This document shows positions 16,847 through 25,423 of a DNA stretch of 64,000 nt, one piece after another (within the stretch, counting starts at the first letter, position 1; every line of letters begins with the position of its first letter). The stretch lies in NCBI RefSeq assembly GCF_004361915.1, contig NZ_SNWP01000010.1, positions 1,142,050 through 1,206,049 on the forward strand, given 5' to 3'. Made by a program: the position numbers and the translations under genes. Under the pieces are notes generated by a model. The model worked only from the letters and a program-made list of their open reading frames with translations, ran no database searches and was not told where the DNA came from. The DNA is from Sediminibacterium goheungense. Its GTDB lineage: Bacteria; Bacteroidota; Bacteroidia; Chitinophagales; Chitinophagaceae.

Positions 16847-19462
16847 ATGACCAGCGCAGAGATCAGAAAACAGTTTTTGGACTTTTTTGCTTCCAAACAG
16901 CACCAGATAGTGCCATCGGCACCTATTGTGGTAAAAAACGACCCTACACTCCTGTTCACCAATGCAGGAATGAACCAGTTCAAAGACTATTTTCTTGGCA
17001 ATAAAAAAGCTGCTTATCCAAGAATTGCAGACACCCAAAAATGCTTGCGGGTAAGTGGAAAACATAATGATCTGGAAGAAGTAGGTGTAGATACCTATCA
17101 CCATACCATGTTTGAAATGTTAGGCAACTGGAGTTTTGGTGATTACTTTAAAGCGGAAGCTATTGCCTGGAGCTGGGAACTGCTTACGGAAGTATATAAA
17201 CTGGATAAGGATCGTTTGTATGTAACGGTATTTGAAGGCGATCCTTCCGAAGGTTTACCCCCTTCATCAATTGCACTCGAAGAATGGAAAAAACTCGTTC
17301 CTCAAGACCGCATTGTATATGGTAACAAAAAAGATAATTTCTGGGAAATGGGAGAAACTGGTCCATGTGGACCTTGTTCTGAAATTCATGTAGACTGCAG
17401 GCCAGACAGCGAAAGAGTAAAAGTTCCTGGCAGGGAATTGGTTAACAAAGATCATCCACAGGTTATTGAGATCTGGAATAATGTTTTCATACAATACAAC
17501 CGTCTCAAAGATGGCAGCCTTGAGCCCCTGCCTGCAAAACATGTTGATACTGGAATGGGCTTTGAAAGATTGGTACGCGTAATACAGGGTAAGCAGAGCA
17601 ATTACGATACCGATGTATTTACAGGTACCATTGCAACTGTTGAAAAAATAACCGGAAAAAAATACGACTATAGCGACAGTAAAGAAGCCATTGCCTTCCG
17701 TGTACTGGCCGATCATATCAGGGCCATATCATTTACCATCGCTGATGGCCAGTTGCCATCCAATACAGGTGCTGGTTATGTAATCAGAAGAATATTAAGG
17801 AGAGCTGTTCGGTATTATTATTCTTACTTAGATTATAAACAACCGCTCCTGTTCCAACTGGTGCCGGTTATTGCTACACAATTCGAAAATGTATTCCCTG
17901 AATTGCAACAACAGCTCGACTTTGTAAGTAAAGTAGTGAAGGAAGAAGAAGATGCTTTCCTGAGAACACTTGATAAAGGCTTAAAGCGTATTGATGATAT
18001 CATTGAAAGCAGTACATCAGGAACCATACAGGGTAAGGCAGCTTTCGAACTATTCGATACCTATGGTTTTCCGATAGACCTCACCAGATTAATTGCTGCT
18101 GAAAATAACCTCGCAGTAGATGAAAATGGTTTTGAAGCCGAAATGCAACAACAGAAAAACCGGAGTCGCGCAGCAACCGCTGTAGATACAGAAGACTGGG
18201 TGATTGTGCATGAAGGGAATAACAATCACTTTGCCGGTTATACCAACCATGAAACCACTACCAGGGTTAATAAATACAGAAAAGTAAAAGCGAAAGGTAA
18301 AGAAGCCTACCAACTGGTACTGGAGAACACGCCTTTCTATGCGGAGAGTGGCGGACAAGTCGGCGATAGTGGTACACTTAACTTTGCTGGTGAAGTAATA
18401 GAAGTTTATGACACAAAAAAAGAGAACAACCTGATCATTCATTTTTGTGATAAACTACCTTCAAACATAAACACAGAAGTAACGGCCACAATCAATACTG
18501 CAAAAAGACAGTCAACTGCCATTCACCACAGTGCTACACACCTGTTGCACGCTGCACTCAGACAGGTACTTGGTACGCACGTAGCACAAAAAGGAAGCCT
18601 TGTAAATGAATCGCAACTAAGATTCGACTTTTCACATTTCGCAAAAGTGAGTGATGAGGAAGTAGCCGCTATTGAGCAGATCGTAAACAGAAAAATCCGT
18701 GAAAATATTCCGGTAATCATTAAAGAAATGAGTAAAGATGATGCTGTTGCTATGGGCGCGATGGCATTATTCGGAGAGAAATACGGAGATACGGTACGTG
18801 TAGTAATCATAGATCCGAATTATTCAATAGAACTCTGTGGCGGTACACATGTGGGAGCAACCGGAGAATTAGGATTGTTTAAAATAAAATCAGAATCAGC
18901 GGTAGCAGCGGGTGTGAGAAGAATTGAAGCGATAAGCGGTATGGCTGCTGAACAATTTGTACTCGAACAGTTACATCAGCTGGCTGCCATTCGTGAAGCA
19001 TTGAAAAATCCAAAAGAAATACTGAAAGCTGTTGAAAATCTCTATGCTGATAACAACGAATTAAAAAAGAAAATAGAAAGCCTGGAGGCCAAACAGCTGG
19101 CTGTAATTAAGCAGGAACTGTTACAACAGGTTGAAAACATTAATGGCATTCAGTTTATTGGTGCAATCATTGATACAGCCAATGCCGATGGTTTGAAAAA
19201 ACTCTGTTTTGACCTGAAAGAAATACTATCCAACTATGTCATAACACTGGTTGCTAACATAGATGGTAAAGCCAGTGTAGCCATTGCCGTAGCCGATGAG
19301 TTGGTAACCAGTAAAGGACTGGAAGCACCCAAGCTCATTAATGAGCATGTAAAAGGATTGATCAAAGGTGGTGGCGGTGGACAAAAAACACTGGCTACTG
19401 CCGGCGGACAGGATGCAAGCAATCTTCAGCAGGTAATAGAAAAAATAAAATCACTTTTATAA
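16847..19462 (+). CDS. alaS: Alanine-tRNA ligase
   Basis: This 871-residue protein has the full class II AlaRS architecture. The catalytic core begins MTSAEIRKQFLDFF with PTLLFTNAGMNQFKDYFLG and GPCGPCSEIHVD. It is followed by the tRNA-binding region (GAGYVIRRILRRAVRY), the editing domain with zinc-type motifs (HHSATHLLHAALR near residue 564 and ELCGGTHV near 662), and the C-terminal DHHA1 domain ending GGGGGQKTLATAGGQD. It charges tRNA-Ala and clears mischarged Ser/Gly. A strong hairpin terminator follows the stop after about 16 bases. Confidence 0.98.
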   Translation: MTSAEIRKQFLDFFASKQHQIVPSAPIVVKNDPTLLFTNAGMNQFKDYFLGNKKAAYPRIADTQKCLRVSGKHNDLEEVGVDTYHHTMFEMLGNWSFGDYFKAEAIAWSWELLTEVYKLDKDRLYVTVFEGDPSEGLPPSSIALEEWKKLVPQDRIVYGNKKDNFWEMGETGPCGPCSEIHVDCRPDSERVKVPGRELVNKDHPQVIEIWNNVFIQYNRLKDGSLEPLPAKHVDTGMGFERLVRVIQGKQSNYDTDVFTGTIATVEKITGKKYDYSDSKEAIAFRVLADHIRAISFTIADGQLPSNTGAGYVIRRILRRAVRYYYSYLDYKQPLLFQLVPVIATQFENVFPELQQQLDFVSKVVKEEEDAFLRTLDKGLKRIDDIIESSTSGTIQGKAAFELFDTYGFPIDLTRLIAAENNLAVDENGFEAEMQQQKNRSRAATAVDTEDWVIVHEGNNNHFAGYTNHETTTRVNKYRKVKAKGKEAYQLVLENTPFYAESGGQVGDSGTLNFAGEVIEVYDTKKENNLIIHFCDKLPSNINTEVTATINTAKRQSTAIHHSATHLLHAALRQVLGTHVAQKGSLVNESQLRFDFSHFAKVSDEEVAAIEQIVNRKIRENIPVIIKEMSKDDAVAMGAMALFGEKYGDTVRVVIIDPNYSIELCGGTHVGATGELGLFKIKSESAVAAGVRRIEAISGMAAEQFVLEQLHQLAAIREALKNPKEILKAVENLYADNNELKKKIESLEAKQLAVIKQELLQQVENINGIQFIGAIIDTANADGLKKLCFDLKEILSNYVITLVANIDGKASVAIAVADELVTSKGLEAPKLINEHVKGLIKGGGGGQKTLATAGGQDASNLQQVIEKIKSLL

Positions 19463-19478
19463 TTTTATTCATCTTTAT

Positions 19479-19509
19479 GCCATCCTGCTTACACAGGATG
19501 GCATTTTTT
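19479..19509 (+). terminator. Intrinsic terminator of alaS
   Basis: GCCATCCTG (19479-19487) and CAGGATGGC (19494-19502) form a perfect 9-bp stem with a 6-nt loop, followed by ATTTTTTAT. It starts 17 bases after the alaS stop and ends at the ATG region of the next gene. Confidence 0.85.
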
Positions 19510-19515
19510 ATGACT

Positions 19516-20028
19516 ATGAATGAGTATCTATTCAGCAGCGATCGGTTATTATTTCGTCAATTTACCATTGATGATGCAGCACTGATTCACGAAATGAATA
19601 GTCATTCGCTTGTATTGAAATATGTACACGAGTTACCCAGCACACCTGAAAGCGCTTTAACAAGGTTACAAAACAGTATCCTACCGCATTATCAGCAATA
19701 TGGTTATGGCAGATGGGCTGTATACCTGAAAGAAAGCAACAGTTTTATAGGCTGGTGTGGTTTGAAATACAGAGCCGAAAGAAAAGAAACAGATCTGGGT
19801 TACCGCTTTATGCCGTCATACTGGGGAAAGGGCTTTGCTACAGAAGCAGCCATAACCTGTTTACAGTATGGCCTTCATAAACTGCAACTCAACCGGATCA
19901 CTGCAACCGCCCATATAGAAAATATAGCTTCACTCCGCATACTTGAAAAATGTGGAATGCAATACCTGCATAACGATAAAGTCGATAATTGCCCGGTAAA
20001 GTGTTTTGAAATTTTTAGAAGCGCATAG
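19516..20028 (+). CDS. GNAT-family N-acetyltransferase (RimJ/RimL type)
   Basis: This cytoplasmic protein has the GNAT order seen in RimJ/RimL-like enzymes: SSDRLLFRQFTIDDAALIHEMN at the start, DLGYRFMPSYWGKGFATEAA as the acetyl-CoA loop (about residues 94-113) and NRITATAHIENIASLRILEKCGM at the end. The acceptor is unknown; relatives act on protein N-termini or small amines. Starts at 19477 or 19498 would lie inside the alaS terminator, so I use ATG 19516 (170 residues); ATG 19510 is nearly equivalent. Its stop overlaps the left arm of an inverted repeat. Confidence 0.85.
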   Translation: MNEYLFSSDRLLFRQFTIDDAALIHEMNSHSLVLKYVHELPSTPESALTRLQNSILPHYQQYGYGRWAVYLKESNSFIGWCGLKYRAERKETDLGYRFMPSYWGKGFATEAAITCLQYGLHKLQLNRITATAHIENIASLRILEKCGMQYLHNDKVDNCPVKCFEIFRSA

Positions 20029-20150
20029 CTAATGGTTGATGGTGTATAGCAGCGTACAAAAAGCACATAGCGGATGGCATATAAGTGTAAAAATTCTATC
20101 CTCATTTCAATAAAGAAAACACTTGTCATACCCATTGACTATTAGCTATG
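20024..20150. repeat. Intergenic inverted repeat built from CATAGCTAATGG-like words
   Basis: The left arm (20024-20050, CATAGCTAATGGTTGATGG and on) matches the reverse complement of 20126-20150 with a few mismatches. Related words (CATAGCGGATGGCATATA, CTATGGTCCATAAGG, ACTATGATCTATATACTATA) spread from 20024 to about 20205, so the region looks like several diverged copies. The left arm overlaps the final codons of the GNAT gene. Confidence 0.65.
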
Positions 20151-20306
20151 GTCCATAAGGTATATACCATCAACTATGATCTATATACTATAGGCTATCT
20201 ACTCAAACCATTCATTAACCTTTTTTAACATTTCCGAAGCCTTTCGTAATGAATTTTTTACTGACATTTGACTACTAAACATTTCGTACACTTAAAAATA
20301 ATTCCT

Positions 20307-21254
20307 ATGTATCGCAAATGGATGGCAGCTTTGGTGCTGTTCGCAGGTATAACAGCAACCGCTCAAACAACAGAAAAAGAAAAAACCGATAAAGATCCTA
20401 AAGAGAAAATCAGTAGGAAATTATCGATCATAATTGATGGTGATAAAGTAACCATCAATGGAAAAGATATTAAAGATATGGACCCGGATGAAATGGAAAA
20501 ACTGGGCGATATGGATATGCTCAGACTGAGTCCGGGTTTACGCATGATGATGCCGGGTCGCGGAGGTGCTAACTTTTTTAAACTAGATGACCTACGTAAT
20601 GGCGGTAAAGAAAGGGCCTTGCTGGGTGTAATGAGTGAGAAGCATGAAAAAGGTGCAAAAATTACATCTGTAACCAAAGAGAGTGCTGCCGCAAAAGCAG
20701 GTTTGCAGAAAGATGATATCATTACCAAAGTGAACGATGCAACCATTACTGGCAATGAAGATCTGTATGAAACTATTGGCAAATACAAACCTGAAGACAA
20801 AGTAACCATACATTACCTGCGTGATGGGAAAGAAAATACCACCACTGCCCTGTTAGGTAAAACCATGGAAATGGGTTTTGATTTCGATTTTGGCGATAGT
20901 TTCAACAGGAATTTCAATTTCGACAATATGCCCCGTTTAAGAAATGGTGGCGCTTTCAATTTTAATTTTTCCGGCAAACCTAAACTGGGTATGTCTATTG
21001 AAGATACCGAAAACAATAAGGGTGTGAAAGTAACGGAAGTGGATGATGATACTCCGGCCGACAAAGCAGGTGTGAAAACAGCAGACATCATTACTTCCAT
21101 TAATGGCAAAACCATTAACTCTGTGGACGAAATTAAAGAAGCACTCAAAGACCTGAAAGAAGGTGATACAGTGAAAGCTGGTATAACAAGAGCAGGAAAA
21201 GCACAGGTTATTGATATTAAACTACCTAAAAAACTGAAAACAGCCGATCTCTGA
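20307..21254 (+). CDS. Secreted protein with two PDZ domains
   Basis: From ATG 20307 the protein has 315 residues and a signal peptide (MYRKWMAALVLFAGITATAQ). After an acidic linker come two PDZ domains, each with the carboxylate-loop and helix pattern: LLGVMSEKHEKGAKITSV...AAKAGLQKDDIITKVND and LGMSIEDTENNKGVKVTEV...ADKAGVKTADIITSING. No protease domain is present, so it is not a DegP/HtrA enzyme. It probably binds peptides or other envelope proteins. An in-frame ATG at 20268 would put 13 polar residues before the signal peptide and is less likely. Confidence 0.85.
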   Translation: MYRKWMAALVLFAGITATAQTTEKEKTDKDPKEKISRKLSIIIDGDKVTINGKDIKDMDPDEMEKLGDMDMLRLSPGLRMMMPGRGGANFFKLDDLRNGGKERALLGVMSEKHEKGAKITSVTKESAAAKAGLQKDDIITKVNDATITGNEDLYETIGKYKPEDKVTIHYLRDGKENTTTALLGKTMEMGFDFDFGDSFNRNFNFDNMPRLRNGGAFNFNFSGKPKLGMSIEDTENNKGVKVTEVDDDTPADKAGVKTADIITSINGKTINSVDEIKEALKDLKEGDTVKAGITRAGKAQVIDIKLPKKLKTADL

Positions 21255-21292
21255 GATCGGATTATCCAGTACTCATTCTCATGTGTATAGCT

Positions 21293-21337
21293 ACCGCGTC
21301 GACCCGACAAAGAAGGAAGGGTTGGCGCGGTTTTTTT
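21293..21337 (+). terminator. Intrinsic terminator after the PDZ gene
   Basis: ACCGCGTCGACCC (21293-21305) pairs with GGGTTGGCGCGGT (about 21319-21331) over 13 positions with wobble pairs, and is followed by a run of seven Ts. Confidence 0.85.
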
Positions 21338-21400
21338 ATTTGTATTTTTAAGGTGCCGGATCCTTCATCCGGAGAAGTGACCTATTTTTAAACATATACC

Positions 21401-22384
21401 ATGAGACATTTACTTTTTGTACTTTTTTCAACCATCATTGCAACACAGACAAGCGCACAGGTTTATCAATCAAAGCAACCCCTTGTTCACACGTTCTCCA
21501 TAGTGGCAAGAGATGCCAATACAGGTGAAATGGCTGTAGGCGTTCAAAGTCACTGGTTCAGTGTAGGCACATCAGTGCCATGGGCAGAAGCCGGTGTAGG
21601 CGCTGTTGCCACCCAATCGTTTGTAGATAAATCCTATGGTCCCAAAGCCCTCAACTTGCTGAAAAAGGGTTTATCTGCTCAGGAAGTATTAAATCAACTC
21701 ACCGAAGCAGATCCTGGCAAAGAAGTAAGACAAGTAGCTATCATTGATGCGAAAGGCAATGTAGCCACACATACCGGTAAGAATTGTATTCAGGTAGCCA
21801 GTCACATCAAGGGTATCAATTATAGTGTGCAGAGTAATATGATGTTGGGTGATAAAGTAGATGAATTCATGTCTGAAGCATTTGAAAAAAGTGCAGATAA
21901 ACCCCTGGCTGAAAGGGTATTACTGGCGCTGGAAGCCGCACAGAAAGCGGGTGGTGATATTCGGGGCATGCAGGCCGCTGCCATTATTGTAGTACCTGGA
22001 AAACCCGTGGAAAGCTGGAACAATAAAACCGTTGACATCAGAGTAGATGATGCCAGAGAACCCTTAAAAGAGTTACGTCGCCTGTATAAAGTTCACCTTG
22101 CCTATCAGCATATGAATGATGGTGATCTGGCTGTAGAGAAAAATGATATGACCAAAGCCATGGCCGAATACAATGCTGCCATGCAGCTGTTTCCCAACAA
22201 CCTGGAAATGCAGTATTGGACAGCCATTACACTGGCCAATAATAAACAGGTTGAAAAAGCTTTACCGATGTTGAAAAAGATTTTTACGCAGGACAAAAAC
22301 TGGAAAGAATTAACCCGACGATTACCGGCTGTAAACCTCTTAACAGTAACGGAAAAAGACCTGAAACGCATTCTTTCCCTATAA
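21401..22384 (+). CDS. Secreted DUF1028 protein with TPR-like C-terminus
   Basis: The 327-residue protein has a signal peptide (MRHLLFVLFSTIIATQTSAQ) and then a DUF1028 domain: HTFSIVARDANTGEMAVGVQS, GAVATQSFVDKSYGPKAL and AIIDAKGNVATHTGK. DUF1028 is predicted to have an Ntn-hydrolase-like fold, but no activity can be assigned with certainty. From about residue 235, AYQHMNDGDLAVEKNDMTKAMAEYNAAMQLFPNN and AITLANNKQVEKALPMLKK look like TPR helices. The gene sits between a terminator and gatB and appears to be a single-gene unit. Confidence 0.85.
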   Translation: MRHLLFVLFSTIIATQTSAQVYQSKQPLVHTFSIVARDANTGEMAVGVQSHWFSVGTSVPWAEAGVGAVATQSFVDKSYGPKALNLLKKGLSAQEVLNQLTEADPGKEVRQVAIIDAKGNVATHTGKNCIQVASHIKGINYSVQSNMMLGDKVDEFMSEAFEKSADKPLAERVLLALEAAQKAGGDIRGMQAAAIIVVPGKPVESWNNKTVDIRVDDAREPLKELRRLYKVHLAYQHMNDGDLAVEKNDMTKAMAEYNAAMQLFPNNLEMQYWTAITLANNKQVEKALPMLKKIFTQDKNWKELTRRLPAVNLLTVTEKDLKRILSL

Positions 22385-22432
22385 TTATCTCATAAAATCA
22401 GAAATCTGCCCTGCCGGGTACATCAGGTGCAG

Positions 22433-22440
22433 TACTTTTG
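22433..22440 (+). promoter_or_regulatory. Putative -7 box of gatB
   Basis: TACTTTTG fits TAnnTTTG exactly and ends 6 bases before the ATG at 22447. A transcript from it would begin at or within a few bases of the start codon. The match also argues against the upstream TTG (22438) as start, because that TTG is part of the box. Confidence 0.5.
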
Positions 22441-22446
22441 CAGTTC

Positions 22447-23892
22447 ATGTTATTACAGGAAAAATACGAAGCCGTTATTGGCTTGGAAGTACATGCCCAA
22501 CTGGCTACAGTGAGTAAATTGTTTTGTGGCGATAGCACTGCTTTTGGTGCTGCTCCCAATTCACAGGTAAGTCCTATTACACTGGGTCACCCGGGAACCC
22601 TGCCCAAAACCAATAAAAAAGCTGTAGCATTTGCTATTAAAATGGGACTGGCCTGCCATTGTGAAATTGAAAAGGATAATTATTTTGCCCGCAAAAATTA
22701 TTTCTACCCCGATCTACCGAAAGGTTATCAGATATCGCAACATACCACTCCTATTTGTAAAGGAGGTTATGTAACGATACATACCACCCATGGAAGAAAG
22801 GATGTTCAGCTGAACCGGATTCATCTGGAAGAAGATGCAGGTAAAAGTATCCATGACCTGGAAGAAGAGTTTACCTGTATTGATTTAAACCGTGCCGGTA
22901 CACCCTTAATTGAAATCGTTACAGAACCCTGTATCCACAGTGCAGAGGAAGCCTGGCATTATGTTACTGAAATCAGGAAACTGGTGCAATGGCTGGGTAT
23001 CTGTGATGGCAATATGGAAGAAGGTAGTTTACGCTGTGATGCCAATATATCGGTTCGCTTGAAAGGCGTAACAAAATTAGGTACCCGTGTAGAGGTTAAA
23101 AACCTGAACTCCATCCGCAACGTAAAGAAAGCCATTGAATTTGAAATTGACAGGCTCATCGGCTTATTAGAGGCAGGTAACCCTATACAGCAGCAAACCC
23201 GGAGTTTTGATGCGTCTAATGATACCACATTTGCTATTCGTGATAAAGAAGAAGCAAATGATTATCGTTACTTCCCTGATCCCGATCTGGCCCCCTTTCA
23301 TTTAAGAGATAAGTATATTAACAGCATCAAAGACACTTTGCCGGAACTTCCGGATGCATTGGCTGCCAGGTACAAAAGCAGCTATGGTTTAAGTGAATAC
23401 GATGCCAGTCAGCTTTGTGATACAAGGTCTACGGCTGATTATTTTGAAACCGTTATTGCATACAGCAAGCATTATAAAGCAATAGCCAATTGGATACTTG
23501 GCCCTCTTCGCCAGTACCTGAACGAACAACAAATCGATTTTGCTGCACTTACATTAGAACCGGCAAAACTTGCTGCAATCATTGAATTGGTAGAAAATGG
23601 TAAGGTTAGTTTCTCTGTAGCGTCTTCTAAATTATTACCGGTTGTATTAGAGAAGAATGAAGATCCTTTAACACTGGCAGAATCCATGAACCTGATACAG
23701 ATAAGTGATCAGCATGCCTTAGAAAAATGGGTAAATGAAGCCATGGAAGCCATGCCCGAAAAAGTTGCTGAATATAGGAAGGGTAAAAAAGGGCTTATTG
23801 GTTTGTTTGTAGGTGAAGTAAAAAAAAGAAGTCAGGGAAAAGCAGATCCCAAACAGGTAACCATTTTATTGGAACAAAAACTCAATCAATAA
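22447..23892 (+). CDS. gatB: Aspartyl/glutamyl-tRNA amidotransferase subunit B
   Basis: The protein (481 residues from ATG 22447) has the GatB core: YEAVIGLEVHAQL at the start, NYFYPDLPKGYQISQ, ELGGI-like EEDAGKS and the strongly conserved LRCDANISVR and RVEVKNLNS. A C-terminal YqeY-like tail follows (GKKGLIGLFVGEVKKRSQGKADP). With GatA and GatC it converts Glu-tRNA-Gln (or Asp-tRNA-Asn) to the correct amidated form. gatA and gatC are not in the window, so the complex is encoded at scattered sites. It is followed after 10 bases by a TlpA-like gene. Confidence 0.97.
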   Translation: MLLQEKYEAVIGLEVHAQLATVSKLFCGDSTAFGAAPNSQVSPITLGHPGTLPKTNKKAVAFAIKMGLACHCEIEKDNYFARKNYFYPDLPKGYQISQHTTPICKGGYVTIHTTHGRKDVQLNRIHLEEDAGKSIHDLEEEFTCIDLNRAGTPLIEIVTEPCIHSAEEAWHYVTEIRKLVQWLGICDGNMEEGSLRCDANISVRLKGVTKLGTRVEVKNLNSIRNVKKAIEFEIDRLIGLLEAGNPIQQQTRSFDASNDTTFAIRDKEEANDYRYFPDPDLAPFHLRDKYINSIKDTLPELPDALAARYKSSYGLSEYDASQLCDTRSTADYFETVIAYSKHYKAIANWILGPLRQYLNEQQIDFAALTLEPAKLAAIIELVENGKVSFSVASSKLLPVVLEKNEDPLTLAESMNLIQISDQHALEKWVNEAMEAMPEKVAEYRKGKKGLIGLFVGEVKKRSQGKADPKQVTILLEQKLNQ

Positions 23893-23902
23893 AAATAAAA
23901 GC

Positions 23903-25030
23903 ATGAAAAGAATACTATACGTGGCGGCTGCGGTCGTATTGATAAGCAGCTGTCAGGAGAAAAAATATGGCGCATTTACCGTAAGCGGTAAAATTTCGAA
24001 TGCTCCCTCAAAAAAAATATTTCTGCAGGAATTGCCTTATGGTGGTGAACAACCGGTAGTACTGGATTCCGGCACATTGAAAGAAAATGGCAATTTTGAA
24101 TTACGTGCTGTAGGAAAAGAAGAATCCTTATATAGATTGGTGATTGAAAATGGTCCTGATGTTTTATTGGTAAACGACGGTAAAAGTATCCGTGTAAATA
24201 TGGATGTGAATAATTACCGTGCCTATACCATCGAAGGTTCTGAGGCCAGCGAGAGCCTGCATACCTTATTTGAAAAATTTAGTGTAAAGGATTCCATCCT
24301 ATATGGTACACTGGGTATGCTCGACAGTTTACAGAGAGGTGGTAACGATAGCCTTGTAACTATTGAAAAAGCCAAACGCGATCTGCAGATCAAAGACATG
24401 AATAAACTGGTTACAGCGTTTATCAATACATCAGAAAGTCCTGCCGCCAGGTATTATGCATTGGGTATGGGTTCACGTACCATGCCACCGGATGAATTAA
24501 AATCACTGGCCGATGCTTCTGCCAATAAGTTCAAGGAACATACCGGATTGGCAAAAATTAAAGCACTACTCGCTGCTTATGGACAACAAAGCCAGCAGGC
24601 AGGTACCAATTCTTTATTAAACCAGCAGGCTCCTGAAATCAGTTTACCGGATACAGAAGGAAAAATGTTTAGCCTGAGTAGTTTAAAAGGCAAATACGTA
24701 TTGGTTGATTTCTGGGCAAGTTGGTGTATGCCCTGTAGAAAGGAGAATCCGAATGTGGTAGCGGCTTACAATAAATTCAAGGATAAAAATTTTACCATCT
24801 TAGGCGTATCGCTCGATCAGGATAAAGATGCCTGGCTTCAGGCGATTGCAAAAGATAAACTTAGCTGGAAACATATTAGTGATCTGAAGTACTGGGAAAG
24901 TGCAGTGGTACCTATGTATAAAATAGAAGGCATTCCCTTTAATGTGTTACTGGATCCTACCGGTAAAATTATTGCGATGGATCTCAGAGGTGAAGCATTG
25001 GAACAGAAATTAGCTGAGGTTCTGAAATAA
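23903..25030 (+). CDS. TlpA-like thiol-disulfide oxidoreductase lipoprotein (DUF4369-type)
   Basis: The 375-residue protein has a lipobox (VLISSC, Cys17), a beta-rich N-terminal DUF4369-like domain (FTVSGKISNAPSKKIFLQEL), a helical middle and a C-terminal thioredoxin domain beginning APEISLPDTEGKMFSLSSLKGKYVLVDFWA. The redox motif is WCMPC (Cys275 and Cys278), followed by the cis-proline segment EGIPFNVLLDPTGKIIA. It should act in the periplasm as a thiol reductase or cytochrome-maturation type protein. It starts 10 bases after gatB, so it may be cotranscribed although the functions are unrelated. Confidence 0.9.
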   Translation: MKRILYVAAAVVLISSCQEKKYGAFTVSGKISNAPSKKIFLQELPYGGEQPVVLDSGTLKENGNFELRAVGKEESLYRLVIENGPDVLLVNDGKSIRVNMDVNNYRAYTIEGSEASESLHTLFEKFSVKDSILYGTLGMLDSLQRGGNDSLVTIEKAKRDLQIKDMNKLVTAFINTSESPAARYYALGMGSRTMPPDELKSLADASANKFKEHTGLAKIKALLAAYGQQSQQAGTNSLLNQQAPEISLPDTEGKMFSLSSLKGKYVLVDFWASWCMPCRKENPNVVAAYNKFKDKNFTILGVSLDQDKDAWLQAIAKDKLSWKHISDLKYWESAVVPMYKIEGIPFNVLLDPTGKIIAMDLRGEALEQKLAEVLK

Positions 25031-25057
25031 AGAATTCCATTCAAATGACTACTTTAT

Positions 25058-25095
25058 AAAGGGGCTGTATCTTTTTCGATACAGCCCCTTTTTTA
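25058..25095 (+). terminator. Intrinsic terminator of gatB-tlpA-like unit
   Basis: AAAGGGGCTGTATC (25058-25071) and GATACAGCCCCTTT (25078-25091) make a perfect 14-bp stem with a 6-nt loop, followed by more Ts. The A-run on the left makes it usable from both strands. Confidence 0.9.
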
Positions 25096-25362
25096 TTACA
25101 TCACCTGCAAAGATTTCTTCACTGGAATATTTTGTACCGAAACCATTATTCCCCTATGTTTATAAAATATTATCGATTCATACCATAAAGCAACGGAGCG
25201 ACTGATAAGAATCCTCATAAATAGCACACAGATTTTCATGATCATCAATATCCGGCATGATATACTATCAACATGAATATTTACTTTCCACACTTCCTTT
25301 GCACTTCCGTCATTCATGAGTATGGTTTTAAAAAATTCTCCAAAAACAATTAGTGGAAAAAT
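25096..25362. other. Non-coding gap between two convergent terminators
   Basis: Between the plus-strand terminator at 25058-25095 and the minus-strand terminator at 25363-25400 I see no supported gene. A minus-strand open frame here runs into the SusD gene in another frame and has poor coding character. No clear promoter or repeat was found. Confidence 0.5.
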
Positions 25363-25400
25363 AAAAAAAAGAGAGCCGATTCTTTTCAGAATCGGCTCTC
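25363..25400 (-). terminator. Intrinsic terminator of the first SusC/SusD operon
   Basis: GAGAGCCGATTCT (25371-25383) and AGAATCGGCTCTC (25388-25400) form a perfect 13-bp stem with a TTTC loop. On the minus strand the stem is followed by a T-run (the plus-strand A-run at 25363-25370). It lies 24 bases after the SusD stop. Confidence 0.9.
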
Positions 25401-25423
25401 TTACTATAATGATACAAACTGTA

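Noticed and set aside
20363..20809. Minus-strand open frame of 148 residues opposite the PDZ gene
   Set aside because: Very S/P/L-rich antisense shadow with no signal, motif or promoter; the plus strand has clear PDZ domains.
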